Shown: positions 44,562 through 54,833 of the stretch, one piece after another
Layout: every line of letters starts with the position of its first letter
Position numbering within the stretch: position 1 is the first letter of the stretch
DNA from: Undaria pinnatifida
Lineage: Eukaryota; Sar; Phaeophyceae; Laminariales; Alariaceae
Direction of reading: 5' to 3'
NCBI GenBank assembly: GCA_012845835.1
Contig: JABAKD010000021.1
Span: 6,523,859-6,587,858 of the forward strand
Length of the DNA: 64,000 bases
Notes under the pieces: model-generated
Databases searched by the model: none
Told to the model about the DNA's origin: nothing
What the model saw: the letters and a program-made list of their open reading frames with translations, nothing else
Made by a program: the position numbers and the translations under genes

Positions 44562-45200
44562 TCAGGCATTTGGGCGCAACCTCCGTAGTACCGCTTCCGT
44601 AACACAGTGTAAGGATGGATTTTGTTGTTGCCATCCATTATAGAAATGGTAAATGTAAGAAAAAACCAGTTGTGCGAGCGGAGCAATAAATCTTTGGTGG
44701 AAGAATCCATCAAGTGCTCTTGCGGATAGTGTAACGATACGGTGGTCAAAACACGCGTATTCTTGGCGTTTAGCGGGAGGTTTGTGTGGCCGTGTCGCCA
44801 TCACGTGCTCTTGCGGATAGTGTAACGATACGGTGGTCAAAACACGCATATTTGCGTTTAGCGGTAGGTTTGTGTGGCCGTGACACTTATCGTTTGAAAA
44901 GGTTCGGCGGCCACACATGTATATGAACCCTGGTATGCAATGTTTTAGCCCTTTGCCATCGACCACGCACGGATACACAATAGCTATATTTGCGAGGTAA
45001 TGATCACGATTCGCCGATGGGTTCCGTTGTCCTGTCAACGAGCCCGCCCCCGTTCCTCCCCAGGCCCCTTTCCACGTGTAGTTCGATGTGGGTGAAATGT
45101 AATATCTGCCGTTAATTGTGCGGTGTAAGCTTTTTCCCGGTGTTCGTATTATTTTTGGTACTTTCTTGACCGCGTTTTTTGTCCCCGCCCTACTTATCAA
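44562..45200 (-). CDS. Unrecognised 212-codon open frame crossing a direct repeat
   Basis: The first half reads GTKNAVKKVPKIIRTPGKSL, then RYYISPTSNYTWKGAWGG, then YLANIAIVYPCVVDGKGL. The second half crosses a duplicated 80-bp segment (44,711-44,794 and 44,802-44,883), so the same DNA is read twice in different phases (VLTTVSLHYPQEH, then CFDHRIVTLSARA). The duplication therefore extends the frame artificially, and only about the first 110 codons have any claim to be coding. Another minus-strand frame (45,229-45,465, 78 codons, basic C terminus) lies just upstream. No family is recognised. Confidence 0.25.
   Translation of the reverse strand: MISRAGTKNAVKKVPKIIRTPGKSLHRTINGRYYISPTSNYTWKGAWGGTGAGSLTGQRNPSANRDHYLANIAIVYPCVVDGKGLKHCIPGFIYMCGRRTFSNDKCHGHTNLPLNANMRVLTTVSLHYPQEHVMATRPHKPPAKRQEYACFDHRIVTLSARALDGFFHQRFIAPLAQLVFSYIYHFYNGWQQQNPSLHCVTEAVLRRLRPNA
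44711..44883. repeat. Direct duplication of about 80 bp
   Basis: GTGCTCTTGCGGATAGTGTA through GGTGGTCAAAACACGC to GGTTTGTGTGGCCGTG occurs twice, about 91 bp apart. The copies differ at only a few positions, so this duplication is younger than most in the window. Confidence 0.9.
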
Positions 45201-46119
45201 AGGGACGTCATAGTGCTAGCCCTGGCGTTCACCGATAGTCTAGTTGCGGGTGAGCAGGTGTTACGATTTTTTGGTCTTTCTTTGGACGGACATTGTACGC
45301 GTGCACGTTTTTTGTTGCATTGTCGCCTGTACGCATCCTCGTCTGCTTTCGAAACGGAATGATGTTCGTGAATTGTTTGCCTCTAACAATCGTCCATGTA
45401 ACAGATTGATATTTTTCGTCTAAGCACGGGGTAGTTTGAGGTGACGAGGTTGTCCTGCTAGACATTTTGAGGTTCCCCAGTTCTAGTAGTACACGTTAAC
45501 CTCACCTGTTTAGTGGACGGGTTTCCATCCATATGTCAGGGTTTAGGGGAGACGTTGTCCAGACCCCATGCATAAATATTTACTCACTGGGAGACTTGCC
45601 GCCGTTTGGAATATATGCTACTGCTCTCTTGGAGTACGCAATGCATCGAGGCATCCTGAATAGGCACACGCCAGAAGAACATTAGCATTGCTGGTTTGTC
45701 CCTTCAACGCCGCATCCTAAACAGTGTGTTCCTCTGGCTCGTGGTCACGTCTAGGTAAGAGTTCGTGTGATGTTACGTTCAGATGTGTACGTCTGCTGGT
45801 AAATATGTTGTGAATTTACAGCAAAAGGCGTCCAAGGCTAGAGCGTGGAACGAGAAATATTCTCTACTTCAATTATGTCATTGACGTTCATGGGTTTGTG
45901 TTGCACCAGGCACTGGCCTCTGCTTACAAGGCCGCTTTCCAAGCATTCGGGGTTATTGCAGATTGCAGCAGTTCTTGTTCGTTTTCTTGTATTGCACAGT
46001 TCTGGCTCCGTCTGATGCCCTGTTCTGACTGCAAACGAGTCTAGACGGCAACCCATCACGGCCAACTCATTACACATTCTTCTTGTCAGATCAGTACCGT
46101 GTGTCCCCTTGCTGAGTGA

Positions 46120-46422
46120 GTGCATCGGTCGCCAGACGTTCGGAGTCTAGCGCTTTGGCATATTAATCTGACGGTGTCTGGTTTCCCGGCGATCGGAGTC
46201 CATGCGATCAGCACAGCCGCGGCAAGCGTTGCCCTCGGTGCCGCCCACATATTGGCCGCCCTCACCAATACCAACAACGCAGGACGAGGTCGCACCCAAA
46301 CGTTCGCATGTGCTCAACGTTTGGTGGGAAATTGTACCACACCGCTGATATTTCTCGTTGCGCGGGCGGAACATTATTTGTTTGATCCATACCTTCGCCT
46401 TGACTCACGTGACGCTACCTAA
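46120..46422 (+). CDS. Unrecognised 100-codon open frame
   Basis: It contains an alanine-rich, possibly membrane-spanning helix (AISTAAASVALGAAHILAAL), then NTNNAGRGRTQTFACAQRLV and PLIFLVARAEHYLFDPYLRL. The codons are GC-richer than the surrounding spacer. The first in-frame codon is not ATG. No family is recognised; it could be one exon. Confidence 0.25.
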   Translation: MHRSPDVRSLALWHINLTVSGFPAIGVHAISTAAASVALGAAHILAALTNTNNAGRGRTQTFACAQRLVGNCTTPLIFLVARAEHYLFDPYLRLDSRDAT

Positions 46423-46984
46423 TCCTATTTCGAGGTTTGGATTATATCGTGAAACTGGTAGGGAAGCTGTAGACGGCAAGAGGCGTATGATATAGTTGTG
46501 AACTTTCCTCGGATTTCCTAGAGACAACAGAGATGTTCCTGCCAGGGGTCACGTTAAGGACCTGTGGAATCCCTTAGCAAGTTTGTAGAGAGAATGCAGA
46601 ATGCGGAAGTAGTGCGGCAGAAGTGTCGCCTCAGCTTGCCACACCTACAGTCAATCATGCTTGAGACCCTCTGACCCTCTGTTAGAAATCGATGGCAACG
46701 TTAACAACTTTTCCAAGGAGACAGCAGTAGCTTTTTTGAGAATATCAAGATAGTAGTCGGTGAAGTTGACCAACCAGTGTGCTCTCTCGCGAGCCAAATC
46801 CCGCCTCGCGCGGCTCGCCCCCTGTTTGGCCGACGGTGGGCGTAGCGGTGACCGGTGATTGAGCCTGCTGTCACGGGTTTTGAGACCGGTGTGATTTTTG
46901 GTCGTCGAGTCGGAAAACAGATGTCGCGTGGGAGTCAGCCCCCTATAGTGCGGTAGGGGTTGCAGTTGTTGGATTAACTAACAA
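46423..46984. other. No gene seen
   Basis: Spacer without open frames above 60 codons. A GC-rich stretch around 46,795-46,860 has no recognisable content. Confidence 0.5.
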
Positions 46985-47160
46985 AGTACATGTCCGGTTC
47001 TGCTCCTCAAGTGAGGAAGTAATGGTTAGTCATCAGACAGGTCATTTCACGTGAATTTGTTTTAGGGCTTTGAAGGCGTGAAAGGTTGTTCGGGTTGATT
47101 GAACGAATGTTTTTGGCGTCATTTTTCGTGTGAAATATCGAGGTACCTCGTGATGTTCGG
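46985..47160 (-). repeat. Inverted partner of 9,250-9,410
   Basis: Its reverse complement shares CACNCGAAAAATGA, CATTCGTTC, ACNACCTTTCACGCCTT and TTCCTCACTTGA-like elements with 9,250-9,410, at about 65-70 percent by eye. Confidence 0.55.
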
Positions 47161-47393
47161 AACTCGGAAAATTCTCAAGAGCCTGCCGCACGATGGCTCG
47201 TTGGTCTGACTGTTGGGTTGCTTGTTGCTTCCTTACCGCCTTCTGCTGAACGCTGCTTTGCTGTTGTCTTGTGGATTTCAGCTTCTTCGACAGTAAAAAT
47301 GCGCAGAATTATGCAGCAATCCCTTGTTCAAGGACGAGGGTGAGATGATAGTCACTGAACGCGCTGAACCGGTGCGACGGTACCGAAATTTAC

Positions 47394-47621
47394 CTTGTAC
47401 AGTGCTTGGAACCTAGTGCATACACAGCACCAGGTACAACACAAACCGAAGTGAAGTCCCACAGCTGACAACTTGCACGCGGTGCGCGCCCAGAGCAGCG
47501 GGGACTTAAAACCCTTTACATGGAAGCCGAACTCGATGCCCTGCGCTGATATACACATGGTATATCCCTGTTCGTCAAATGCCTCCAAATAGCCTATCTC
47601 CTCTTCCTCGTTTTGTGCGGG
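47394..47621 (-). CDS. Candidate internal exon (unknown protein)
   Basis: The minus-strand frame opens after a stop at 47,622 and reads PAQNEEEEIGYLEAFDEQG, then YTMCISAQGIEFGFHVKGFK, then SPLLWARTACKLSAVGLH, and ends CTWCCVCTRFQALYK just before GTAAAT, a donor-like signal. The mixture of acidic start, regular hydrophobic spacing and a donor at the end looks like a genuine exon. An acceptor could be the AG before GCTATTTGG (47,592) or lie further upstream. There is no ATG at the start, as expected for an internal exon. No domain is recognised, and no neighbouring exon could be joined with confidence. Confidence 0.35.
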
Positions 47622-47639
47622 TCAGTGCACTATCACACG

Positions 47640-50200
47640 GCGGTGTGGGAGGCAGATAACCGGAGATAACAGCCGTAGGAGCGCTCACCCATTTAAGACG
47701 CGACCCCCATCCACGTACCCAACCACCCACCGACTAACCCGTTCTTCCACCAAACGCCCTAGCCACCACGCATGTGCTACAGCTGTACAGCAGTACAGAG
47801 AGACAGTTGTGATATTTTGTCGACGAACGAGAAGCGGATGTCGTGTTGGAGCGGTGTTTGTGTTGTGTTTTGCTGCTTCCTTGATATATGACGATGACTG
47901 CAGGTGCTACGCGGTGGTGTTTCTGCTGCCTCGGGAATCGGGTTGCGCTATTCTCTGGACGCTGAAACTACAACTACTCCATTAATGGACATCATGGGAT
48001 AGGAGAAGGTAGTGACTCGACTTGATGGCCCATGCGGCAGGACGGGAGGGGGACCCAGCAAGACAAGTCCCGCCGCATGCGTCTCGGCCTCTAAATTGCT
48101 AAAGGCGGGTGGAAGGGGGGGCGAGGAGGAGGTCCTCGGCGAAAAGGATTGTAGCTCGGAGAACGCGGACATGGAAACCACGTGCGTGTTGTATTAGAGA
48201 AATATTTTGGAAATCATCACTTTGGTGGCTTGCGTTTTCGGTTCTTCACGATAATATGCTGCCAATAGATTACGAGGTAGTTTACAGATTATTTCGTGAT
48301 ATGACAAAAACCAGGTGCGCCCTTTAAGCGTCCACGGTATGTGGGTATGACAGGGTGTTACTTAACATACGTGGTACGTATTAGGGGTCCGGGTTGTGTA
48401 TCTGGCTGTTAGGCAGCTCATAACACCGTTTCTGGTCGTTTTTGTGGTGGTTTCACCCGGGAGATACAGCGGCGCCTCGCCCGTTTAAGCGACGCAATGT
48501 CTCGTGTTGAAAGATTAGGTCAAATATGAGTGGACGACTTCCAGATAATTGATAGAACATGGTGCCCGGAGGTCCCTCGGTCATTGCTTTCTGAAATCGC
48601 GGGGTACCACCTGATGCAATAATCTTCTCTAGAATATTGGCGAAGAAGGCCAAACAATATCGATACCGGGCCCATCTTGTCCGTATTGTCTCGAAAACGG
48701 GTATACTTTAACAACGCAAGTGTACAGCCACACAGCCAATCGATTGGCGATCGAACCTTTCGTTCTCAAGGACCTTGCTGACACTGCTCCTGTAGTCCAT
48801 ACTTTTTGCTATACGGGAGGTATAGCTATCATTGTGTCTTGGGTATTTGCAGAATGCATGTATTTGTTGTTCGCGACCTCATGCACCATGGACGTCTACT
48901 CGCGTTCGCCTAACGTGTAACATAGCTCCCTGAAAATCGAGCACAGCAATATGACGCTAAAAGGTGGATATGTTCTCGGAAAAGCAAATGGCGGAACGGA
49001 GTTTGTTCGCGCCTGCACCTGCATGGTGCACGGGCGGAGGCATTGGACACCACACGAACAGCACCTTCGAGGTCATGGTGCTCGACTGTCCGGAAATTAG
49101 ATAATTTTAGGAGAGAGGCACGTGTGCATGGCTGGGGTTAAGTGAGGTTTAGCGTAGGTCAACTTGTGAGCAGCACGCGACCTCTGTCAGCCCCAGTTAC
49201 AGTGGCTGTTCAAGAATGTACCCATTTTGGACGGTAATGAACCGGGCGTACCCACTCTAGGTGGTTTCACGTTGGCGAATTTCGCTTAAATCTTAGTCTT
49301 AGAACCTTGGCAATCCGGGGGTTTGGAGCCTGCCTGTTGTTAGTCGTGTTAGGCTGGATACGTGGTTGTTTGGCAACGTGACGTTCTCGTTTGAGGCGTG
49401 ATAACAGTTTGATTAAAACTTTCGTCGCCAAGCGACAACCCTCGAACACATTGTTGCAACAGATGCCTGGTTTTTGCTCTCGGTCACCAGCCCCACCCGC
49501 CGTCCCTGTGTGTCGAACGGCATTCTTGATGTTGGTTCATCCTGTTGTGAGGTAGAGATACCCGCCAGTTGTGCCCCACATTAACACCGACCAGCGGGAG
49601 GTTGAAAGAAGAATGCAATGTAATTGCTCCGGTTGCATTAAGATAAACACTCTCGGCAATCGATCCACGACACAGAAGCCACATAGGCGAGTTGGATGTC
49701 AAACGGGTTGCCTTCGTTCCATGAATTTATCACTGATCCATATATAGGTAGGTGTTAAATACCTGATAATGTGTATGTACCTAGATCGGTACTATCATAA
49801 GGCTCGGCTGATATCCACCAATATGCCACATAAGGCGTTGGAAACATTTGACATAGCCCCTGCTATATTTTTGTTTATCGCCTACCCCATCCACGTCCGC
49901 TCACTACAATGCGCGTATAGCCATTCAAAACCTATTGTGGCCGCGACATATTTGGATTTTTGAAGTGAAAGCTCGATACATTATCTTTATAAGACGCTCC
50001 ATTGACATTTCTTGCCCTTGCTCGTCGTGGGGTGTCCGCGCCAGTCCATGTCCAGTATATCCATTCACAACAATAACAACGTTACAGTCGAGGCGATGGA
50101 AACGTGGAGTCGACACTGGAACAAGCCCCGTCAGCAACATAAATGCCTCTTTCAGAAGTCGGGGTTCCAACATCGTAAATATATGTTTCATGGCTATATC
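47640..50200. other. No recognised gene; several weak frames
   Basis: Candidates of 60-90 codons: 48,012-48,197 (+, Gly/Glu-rich), 48,453-48,653 (-, ILEKIIASGGTPRFQKAM), 48,720-48,920 (+, LAIEPFVLKDLADTAPVV), 49,484-49,702 (-) and 49,925-50,191 (-, MKHIFTMLEPRLLKEAFMLL). A plus-strand frame of 134 codons (49,935-50,339) overlaps the last. None has a motif or second copy. Confidence 0.3.
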
Positions 50201-50209
50201 GAATCCGTT

Positions 50210-50500
50210 TCCTGAAATCGCCGGCCTCCTGTGTATACTTAACTTTCAAAAACCCCTAACGGGATATTTCATCGCTGCTCGGGAAACGGATCCTACGATG
50301 ACAGTCCCCCGACAATATTATGTAACTAAACTTTTATGAACGCTCGACACGACGAAGTATATAAAAACAAAAGATGTGTATCGAACGGCCACGTCGGGGT
50401 GGCAAAAGGGGCAGTCTTTCAGTAAATACGGCCGGGGTTTATTTTCAAAGTCGGCCATGTTGTAGCAGAAACGTTGGAGGTGGTGCAGTAGAATAAATCG
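50210..50500 (+). repeat. Dispersed repeat shared with 26,305-26,490
   Basis: GCTCGACACGACGAAG (50,341), GGCCACGTCGGGGTGGCAAA, AAATACGGCCGGGG and TTTCAAAGTCGGC line up with the block inside DIRS-like copy 2. The left part (50,210-50,240, GAAATCGCCGGCC) resembles the same box in inverted orientation, so the element may have inverted ends. Confidence 0.5.
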
Positions 50501-51174
50501 GGATATGGAAGTCCAGTACGGCCCAGATGTTCTCATAGACCAGCTGGCAACGGCCGTGCACGTCCACACGTTCGGGATGTGCTATGAGAATGCGCAGTCA
50601 TTGAAACGTGGACCTACACTTTTTTCGCAATAATACCTGTGACGCCTTGGACCACGCCCAACGAAGCGAGCCGTTGCCCGTCGCATCAGAAGACCACGAC
50701 AATCGTCATTGTGTCGCATATGCTTTCAAGCATATATGCTTGGCGTTTGACGTTTACTTATGGTAAACATGTCTCGTGTGCCGTTGTACGGATTACCACC
50801 GCTGCGCGTGAACAGAAGACGGTAGTTGGAATCGAGGACTCACCACCAACGGTATGTCAACTATGAAACTCTCCAGTTTGCCCCGTTCTCTTCTGGGCTT
50901 CAGCGGGCATCAAATGAAACACGCGCATACAAACACCTGTAGATCTACCCCGTGGTTTAGACAGGAACTGTCAAGCATGCTTCAGACGTGTCGTCAATTA
51001 CATGGTGGCTGGTACCACGAAGCCGTGCTCTCAATTTCCTATCCCTCCGTACGCAGCGTCAACATCTATATCCAAAAAGAACACGACAGAACGGCGAAAA
51101 CGCACAACACAACCAACGCCGATTGATCGAAGAAATCCTGTCAAAAGCCAGTATCCACGAATACCCGCAATTAG

Positions 51175-51522
51175 CTACTTAGCTACACAGTATATGCTAG
51201 CTTGTCTGCACATCCGTTGTGGCTTGCCGGGATGTGCACGCAACGTTTGGTTTGAAACCTCAAGCAAACACATATCTAACGTGTAACGTGTACGCAACAC
51301 GCCAAAATATCCGTGCTCCCAACGGTTACATTTTTTGGAGAAGCGTATCCTTTCCCACACGTCACCCACGGCAGAGAATCGGGCCCCCGTGACATCCAAG
51401 GCCTCCTCACACGATTGTCTCGCTCTGTACCTCATAATCAAACCCGGGCATAACAACATCGCTCGCGCTACCCGATGATGAAGCACAATTGCTGCCTCTA
51501 CAATCCAAACATTTCCATACAC
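51175..51522 (-). CDS. Last open block, copy B (TGARFSAVGDVW)
   Basis: The 115-codon frame starts MYGNVWIVEAAIVLHHRVAR, then AMLLCPGLIMRYRARQSCEE, then ALDVTGARFSAVGDVWERIR, and ends KPQRMCRQASIYCVAK before a stop. Copy A preserves TGPRFSAVVDVW, HGYF-like and MCRQAGIYC pieces. The TGPxF box, here TGARF, and the position near the C terminus recall glycosyltransferases in which TGP follows the catalytic core, but this is weak. It is the most intact exon-sized frame of the gene. Confidence 0.4.
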   Translation of the reverse strand: MYGNVWIVEAAIVLHHRVARAMLLCPGLIMRYRARQSCEEALDVTGARFSAVGDVWERIRFSKKCNRWEHGYFGVLRTRYTLDMCLLEVSNQTLRAHPGKPQRMCRQASIYCVAK

Positions 51523-51927
51523 AAAACAATCAATTTTTAAGGATAGGATTATGTCAGTTCTTCAGGTATGGATATAAGGCAGTCAAGGAGTGTCCAGCCC
51601 CAGCTGCAACCTCCAGCGCGCCCAAGAGTGACTGTTTTCCCCCTACGAAAAAATAAAGGAGGTTATCAAAGATTATTTTACCTACATCGAATATACACGT
51701 AGTACATAATATACTCGGTACTTTTGACCTTGCTCTGCTTCCTCCATCCCATCCAGTTTGCACTACGACGCTGTACACTGAAGGTTGTTTCACGCGCCTA
51801 GTGACGCACCCCCGTCTTTCCGTCTAGACTACAATCAATATAACATTTCCTGGACTTACAGGATGTGCTGAAAAGCGTAGTCTCTCCTTCATGAGCAAGG
51901 CAACCACGCGGCGTGTACGTAACAGCA

Positions 51928-52086
51928 CTAGGGGCCAGGATGTATTAAAATACGGCGTATCTTGCCATAGTTATCTACCACGCGATGCTTCAAAGTCAAT
52001 GTCAGTAAATGGGGTAGCCGAGACGAAAGGGCAACCTGGGCGTCCTTGAGCCCCATCCGCTGATCCCCGCACCAGTGCACGTTTAG
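51928..52086 (-). CDS. Conserved exon block, copy B (HWCGDQRM)
   Basis: LNVHWCGDQRMGLKDAQVAL, SSRLPHLLTL, then HRVVDNYGKIRR. It is near-identical to copy A at 6,726-6,855. The donor at the end is GC rather than the GTAAGG seen in copy A. Confidence 0.45.
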   Translation of the reverse strand, partial: LNVHWCGDQRMGLKDAQVALSSRLPHLLTLTLKHRVVDNYGKIRRILIHPGP

Positions 52087-52130
52087 AAAGAAACAAGATA
52101 GCTGTCAAGTGTCGTGTTCCGTCCATTGTT

Positions 52131-52433
52131 TCAGTATCTCCACGGTCTTTCAGGGAAAACCCGCTGATATATTGTTGCTACACCCGTGATCCATTCCGGT
52201 GCAACCGCAGCTGTCACGTGCTGGGGCTTCATGACAAACCACAAGCTATCGCCTCGGGAGTTGCACGGGGGTGCTGGCTCTGGATCTTTTGCCAGCAATG
52301 TCGGTTCCACAGACAAGGCATGCACGATGTCGGAAGGATACAGCAGGTAATGTTGTGAGATATTCATCAAGTCTTGACAGCGACCAAGGAATCAATGATC
52401 GTATATATTGATGAGTGGGACGATGGCAACGTC
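52131..52433 (-). CDS. Conserved exon block, copy B (GRCQDLMNISQ)
   Basis: Starts after TTTTGCAG. It shares GRCQDLMNISQ and YPSDI with copy A, then stays open through SLWFVMKPQHVTAAVAPEW to 52,131, where copy A has lost the frame. An in-frame stop separates YDH from FLGRCQDL, so this copy is also damaged. Confidence 0.4.
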
Positions 52434-52538
52434 CTGCAAAACGTTTAGTTTTTCAACGTTCATGTAACTTCAATACAAAGCCGGGATATCGATATACCGA
52501 CGAGGGCGAAGACTGATCCCACGGTTGCATAATCCTAC

Positions 52539-52723
52539 CTGCTGCTCATGTCAGAGGGAGTGATTGGGATACGGCCATGCTCCCGGCACGTCGCAGATGT
52601 CTCAGCATCCTCGATCTTGAGATCTTCCTCGTCATGTGATACCCTTCGGTGGTTCGCTCTTTTTCGGGCTGGGAGCGTGTCAGCTTGATTCGTCTCGACG
52701 AGGTCGACCCCCAGCACAACACC
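52539..52723 (-). CDS. Conserved exon, copy B (GVDLVETNQADTLPARKRA)
   Basis: 185 bp between acceptor CTGTCAG and donor GTAGGATTATG, both identical to copy A. It is open throughout, with one codon fewer than copy A. Confidence 0.5.
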
Positions 52724-52880
52724 CTGACAGTTTAAGAATAAATGTAGGAGGGTGTCGCAATTGAAAAGACACGGTTGTGACGTTCGTCAGGTACAAGGAT
52801 TACTTTGCGACCTTGAAGACCCTTAGTCCCCCGATGTTTGAATTGAATACTGCAAACTAAGTAGGAACACTGATGCCTAC

Positions 52881-53168
52881 GGCGGTCCGGATTCGGCATG
52901 TGGAGTGCACAACAGTGCTTATTTTGTGCCACTGGTATATGCTGGATAAGACAGAGACGGTGAGAAAATCATTAACATCCTTGTTACACTCAATTGACAT
53001 AATATTGTCAACACTGTTCACGGTAATGTCAAAAATAAATTTCTTGCCGAAACGGAGCAGAACCAACCTGCTAAATAGCCAGTGAAGGCGTAGTGTAGCC
53101 GTTAACGGATAGTTACCATGGATCTCAAGGAGAATTTCAGTGGCAAACGAAAAATGGTTCGTTTGCAA
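52881..53168 (-). CDS. Conserved exon block, copy B (YPLTATLRLHW ... CRIRTA)
   Basis: Open from HFSFATEILLEIHGNYPLTA through DITVNSVD, ECNKDVN and STCRIRTA to the donor GTAGGC. It matches copy A 5,688-5,948 in frame and in donor position. Confidence 0.4.
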
Positions 53169-53523
53169 AGCAAGGAAAAAGTACTACCGACACTTATGAC
53201 CGTTGACATTATTGAACTTTGAATCCCGAAAGGTCAAAGAGAATGTCTTTTCTTGCCTCCGAGCTACGAGCTCTCGGGCGAAGGTTCGAGCTCCTTATGA
53301 TAGGAGTTGATGACGATCGTACGCTGTCTACGTCGTGCTGTCCGTTCGAGCAACGATGCCAGACTACATAACCCACAACCCCCCCAAGCGGGACATTTGG
53401 CGCCTCTAATCTCGATGAAATCCGGCGCCTGTAGAGATGGCTGCTGCACGCAAGGACGGCAGCGATCTATCCAAGCCTAAACTCAGCAGCAGCTTGCAGT
53501 AGTAGCGCAATAGACCGTAAGTG

Positions 53524-53703
53524 CTAAACCACCAAGGACAGCAGCCCACGGCAGGCGTTGGTCAGAAGAAGCGAAATCCTAAGACCATCTTCGTGTCTGC
53601 GGCAGTCCATGCCCGACGGCGATCTGGTAATGTTTTTGGGGTCTTTATTGTTAACGGCCACGACTATGATACGTGGTATGCTAAAAAAAATCGCTTCGTA
53701 AAC
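53524..53703 (-). CDS. Conserved exon block, copy B (SGMDCRRH)
   Basis: After acceptor TTGTACAG it reads VYEAIFFSIPRIIVVAVN, then DPKNITRSPSGMDCRRH, and continues LLLTNACRGLLSLVV to a stop at 53,524. Copy A leaves this frame after CRRH. Confidence 0.35.
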   Translation of the reverse strand, partial: VYEAIFFSIPRIIVVAVNNKDPKNITRSPSGMDCRRHEDGLRISLLLTNACRGLLSLVV

Positions 53704-54619
53704 CTGTACAACAATACATAGTATTACCTCTGGTAAAGTCACGTTTTCTGTCCGGGTGTATAGCGACATTTTGCATGTAAATATTGAACACAACATATAC
53801 CTTTTGTTGAGAGAGATATCATATACTTGCGACCAAAGGCCATCAATTGCATGGACCATGGGACGTCGCGGACCACATCCAGTGGAAAATACTACAACTT
53901 TTGTCTATTACAGCACTTATGCTTTGCATGGGGTCAAGTATTTTTCTTGCTAGAAGGGATGAATTAGGTCGGCGTTTCTCACGAACAATGACGCCGAAAA
54001 CATAGGTACTTGCTGTATATATTACTGTTTACATCCCAGAGGGGTGTTCATCAACTTTAGGTTTCTTGCACATTAACTGCAACCGCTATGTGATCAGGGG
54101 AGGCAAAAAGACAACACAGCCCATAGTCGGAATCTCTCGTTCTACGTGGATTTTTCATGGTCAACCGAATATTGGTTTACGCTAACCCATCCATGCAGTA
54201 TCTAATCCCACTCTACGCCCGAGGAACCATTCGAACGCGAGATTTTACTCGTGTTGAGGTGTTTGATCGATATGTTTCAGGTGAAAACATTTTAGAGGGA
54301 CTTTGCTATAGCTTGTTTTTTTCATCATAGTCGATCGATCCGAAAAATAGCACATTATGCGTCGTGAAGAAGCCCTTCGTTAACGCCCCTAACGTTCGTG
54401 CAGATCAATGTCTCGTACGTACGGCAATCTGGTCTTATTGACGTTATTAGTAAACCTTATGGTATAGCCTAGCGTCGCAAGGAGCTCACTCAGCAGGATA
54501 GTTATCACTGTCGTCAACGTGCACGCTCGTGGAATGAAAAAATGTTTGTTGTTGGTATCGTTGTTGTTTTCCTCATTTCGGGATGTAATTTCTTGGCACA
54601 ATCTTTCGCCTGGCACAAT

Positions 54620-54700
54620 TTACCACACCTCTTGCTCTACATTCCTAGCACAAACGAATCCAACACAGGACAACAGCAGTACCGGCACTACGGCCGTCAT
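54620..54700 (-). CDS. Exon 1, copy B: signal peptide
   Basis: MTAVVPVLLLSCVGFVCA followed by RNVEQEVW and a stop. It is conserved with copy A in the hydrophobic core and the Ala-Arg cleavage region. A GTAAAT donor-like signal overlaps the stop (GTGTG then GTAAAT), which may be the true exon end. Confidence 0.4.
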   Translation of the reverse strand: MTAVVPVLLLSCVGFVCARNVEQEVW

Positions 54701-54784
54701 CGGTGACGTTCGAGACGGAGACAATCCTCCAGGGTGTGGCGGCAGGCAGGAGGCACACTGAACCTGGCTACTGCTATTCTGCAG

Positions 54785-54833
54785 GTAATGTACAATAAAA
54801 ATGCGTTTATTATCTGCAGAATATGTACATTAC
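54785..54833. mobile_element. 49-bp insertion with 10-bp perfect inverted ends, only in arm B
   Basis: GTAATGTACA at the left and TGTACATTAC at the right are exact reverse complements. Arm A has no counterpart between its CTGCAGAA and CAGGTTCAG flanks. It is too short to name, possibly a minimal MITE remnant. Confidence 0.5.

Larger units (their letters stand above)
51175..54700 (-). pseudogene. Unknown multi-exon gene, copy B (signal-peptide protein; decayed)
   Basis: This is the mirror copy of 4,175-7,610. Blocks on the minus strand: 54,700-54,620 (signal peptide), 53,703-53,524, 53,168-52,881, 52,723-52,539, 52,433-52,131, 52,086-51,928 and 51,522-51,175. Its last block is intact over 115 codons, unlike copy A, while other blocks are interrupted. 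Matching splice-like signals in both arms support the exon model. The product would be secreted or Golgi-resident. The family is not recognised. Confidence 0.45.

Noticed and set aside
53264-53300. tRNA-like GGTTCGAGCTCC near a possible T-arm
   Set aside because: The flanking bases do not form a T stem or an acceptor stem; no anticodon arm found.
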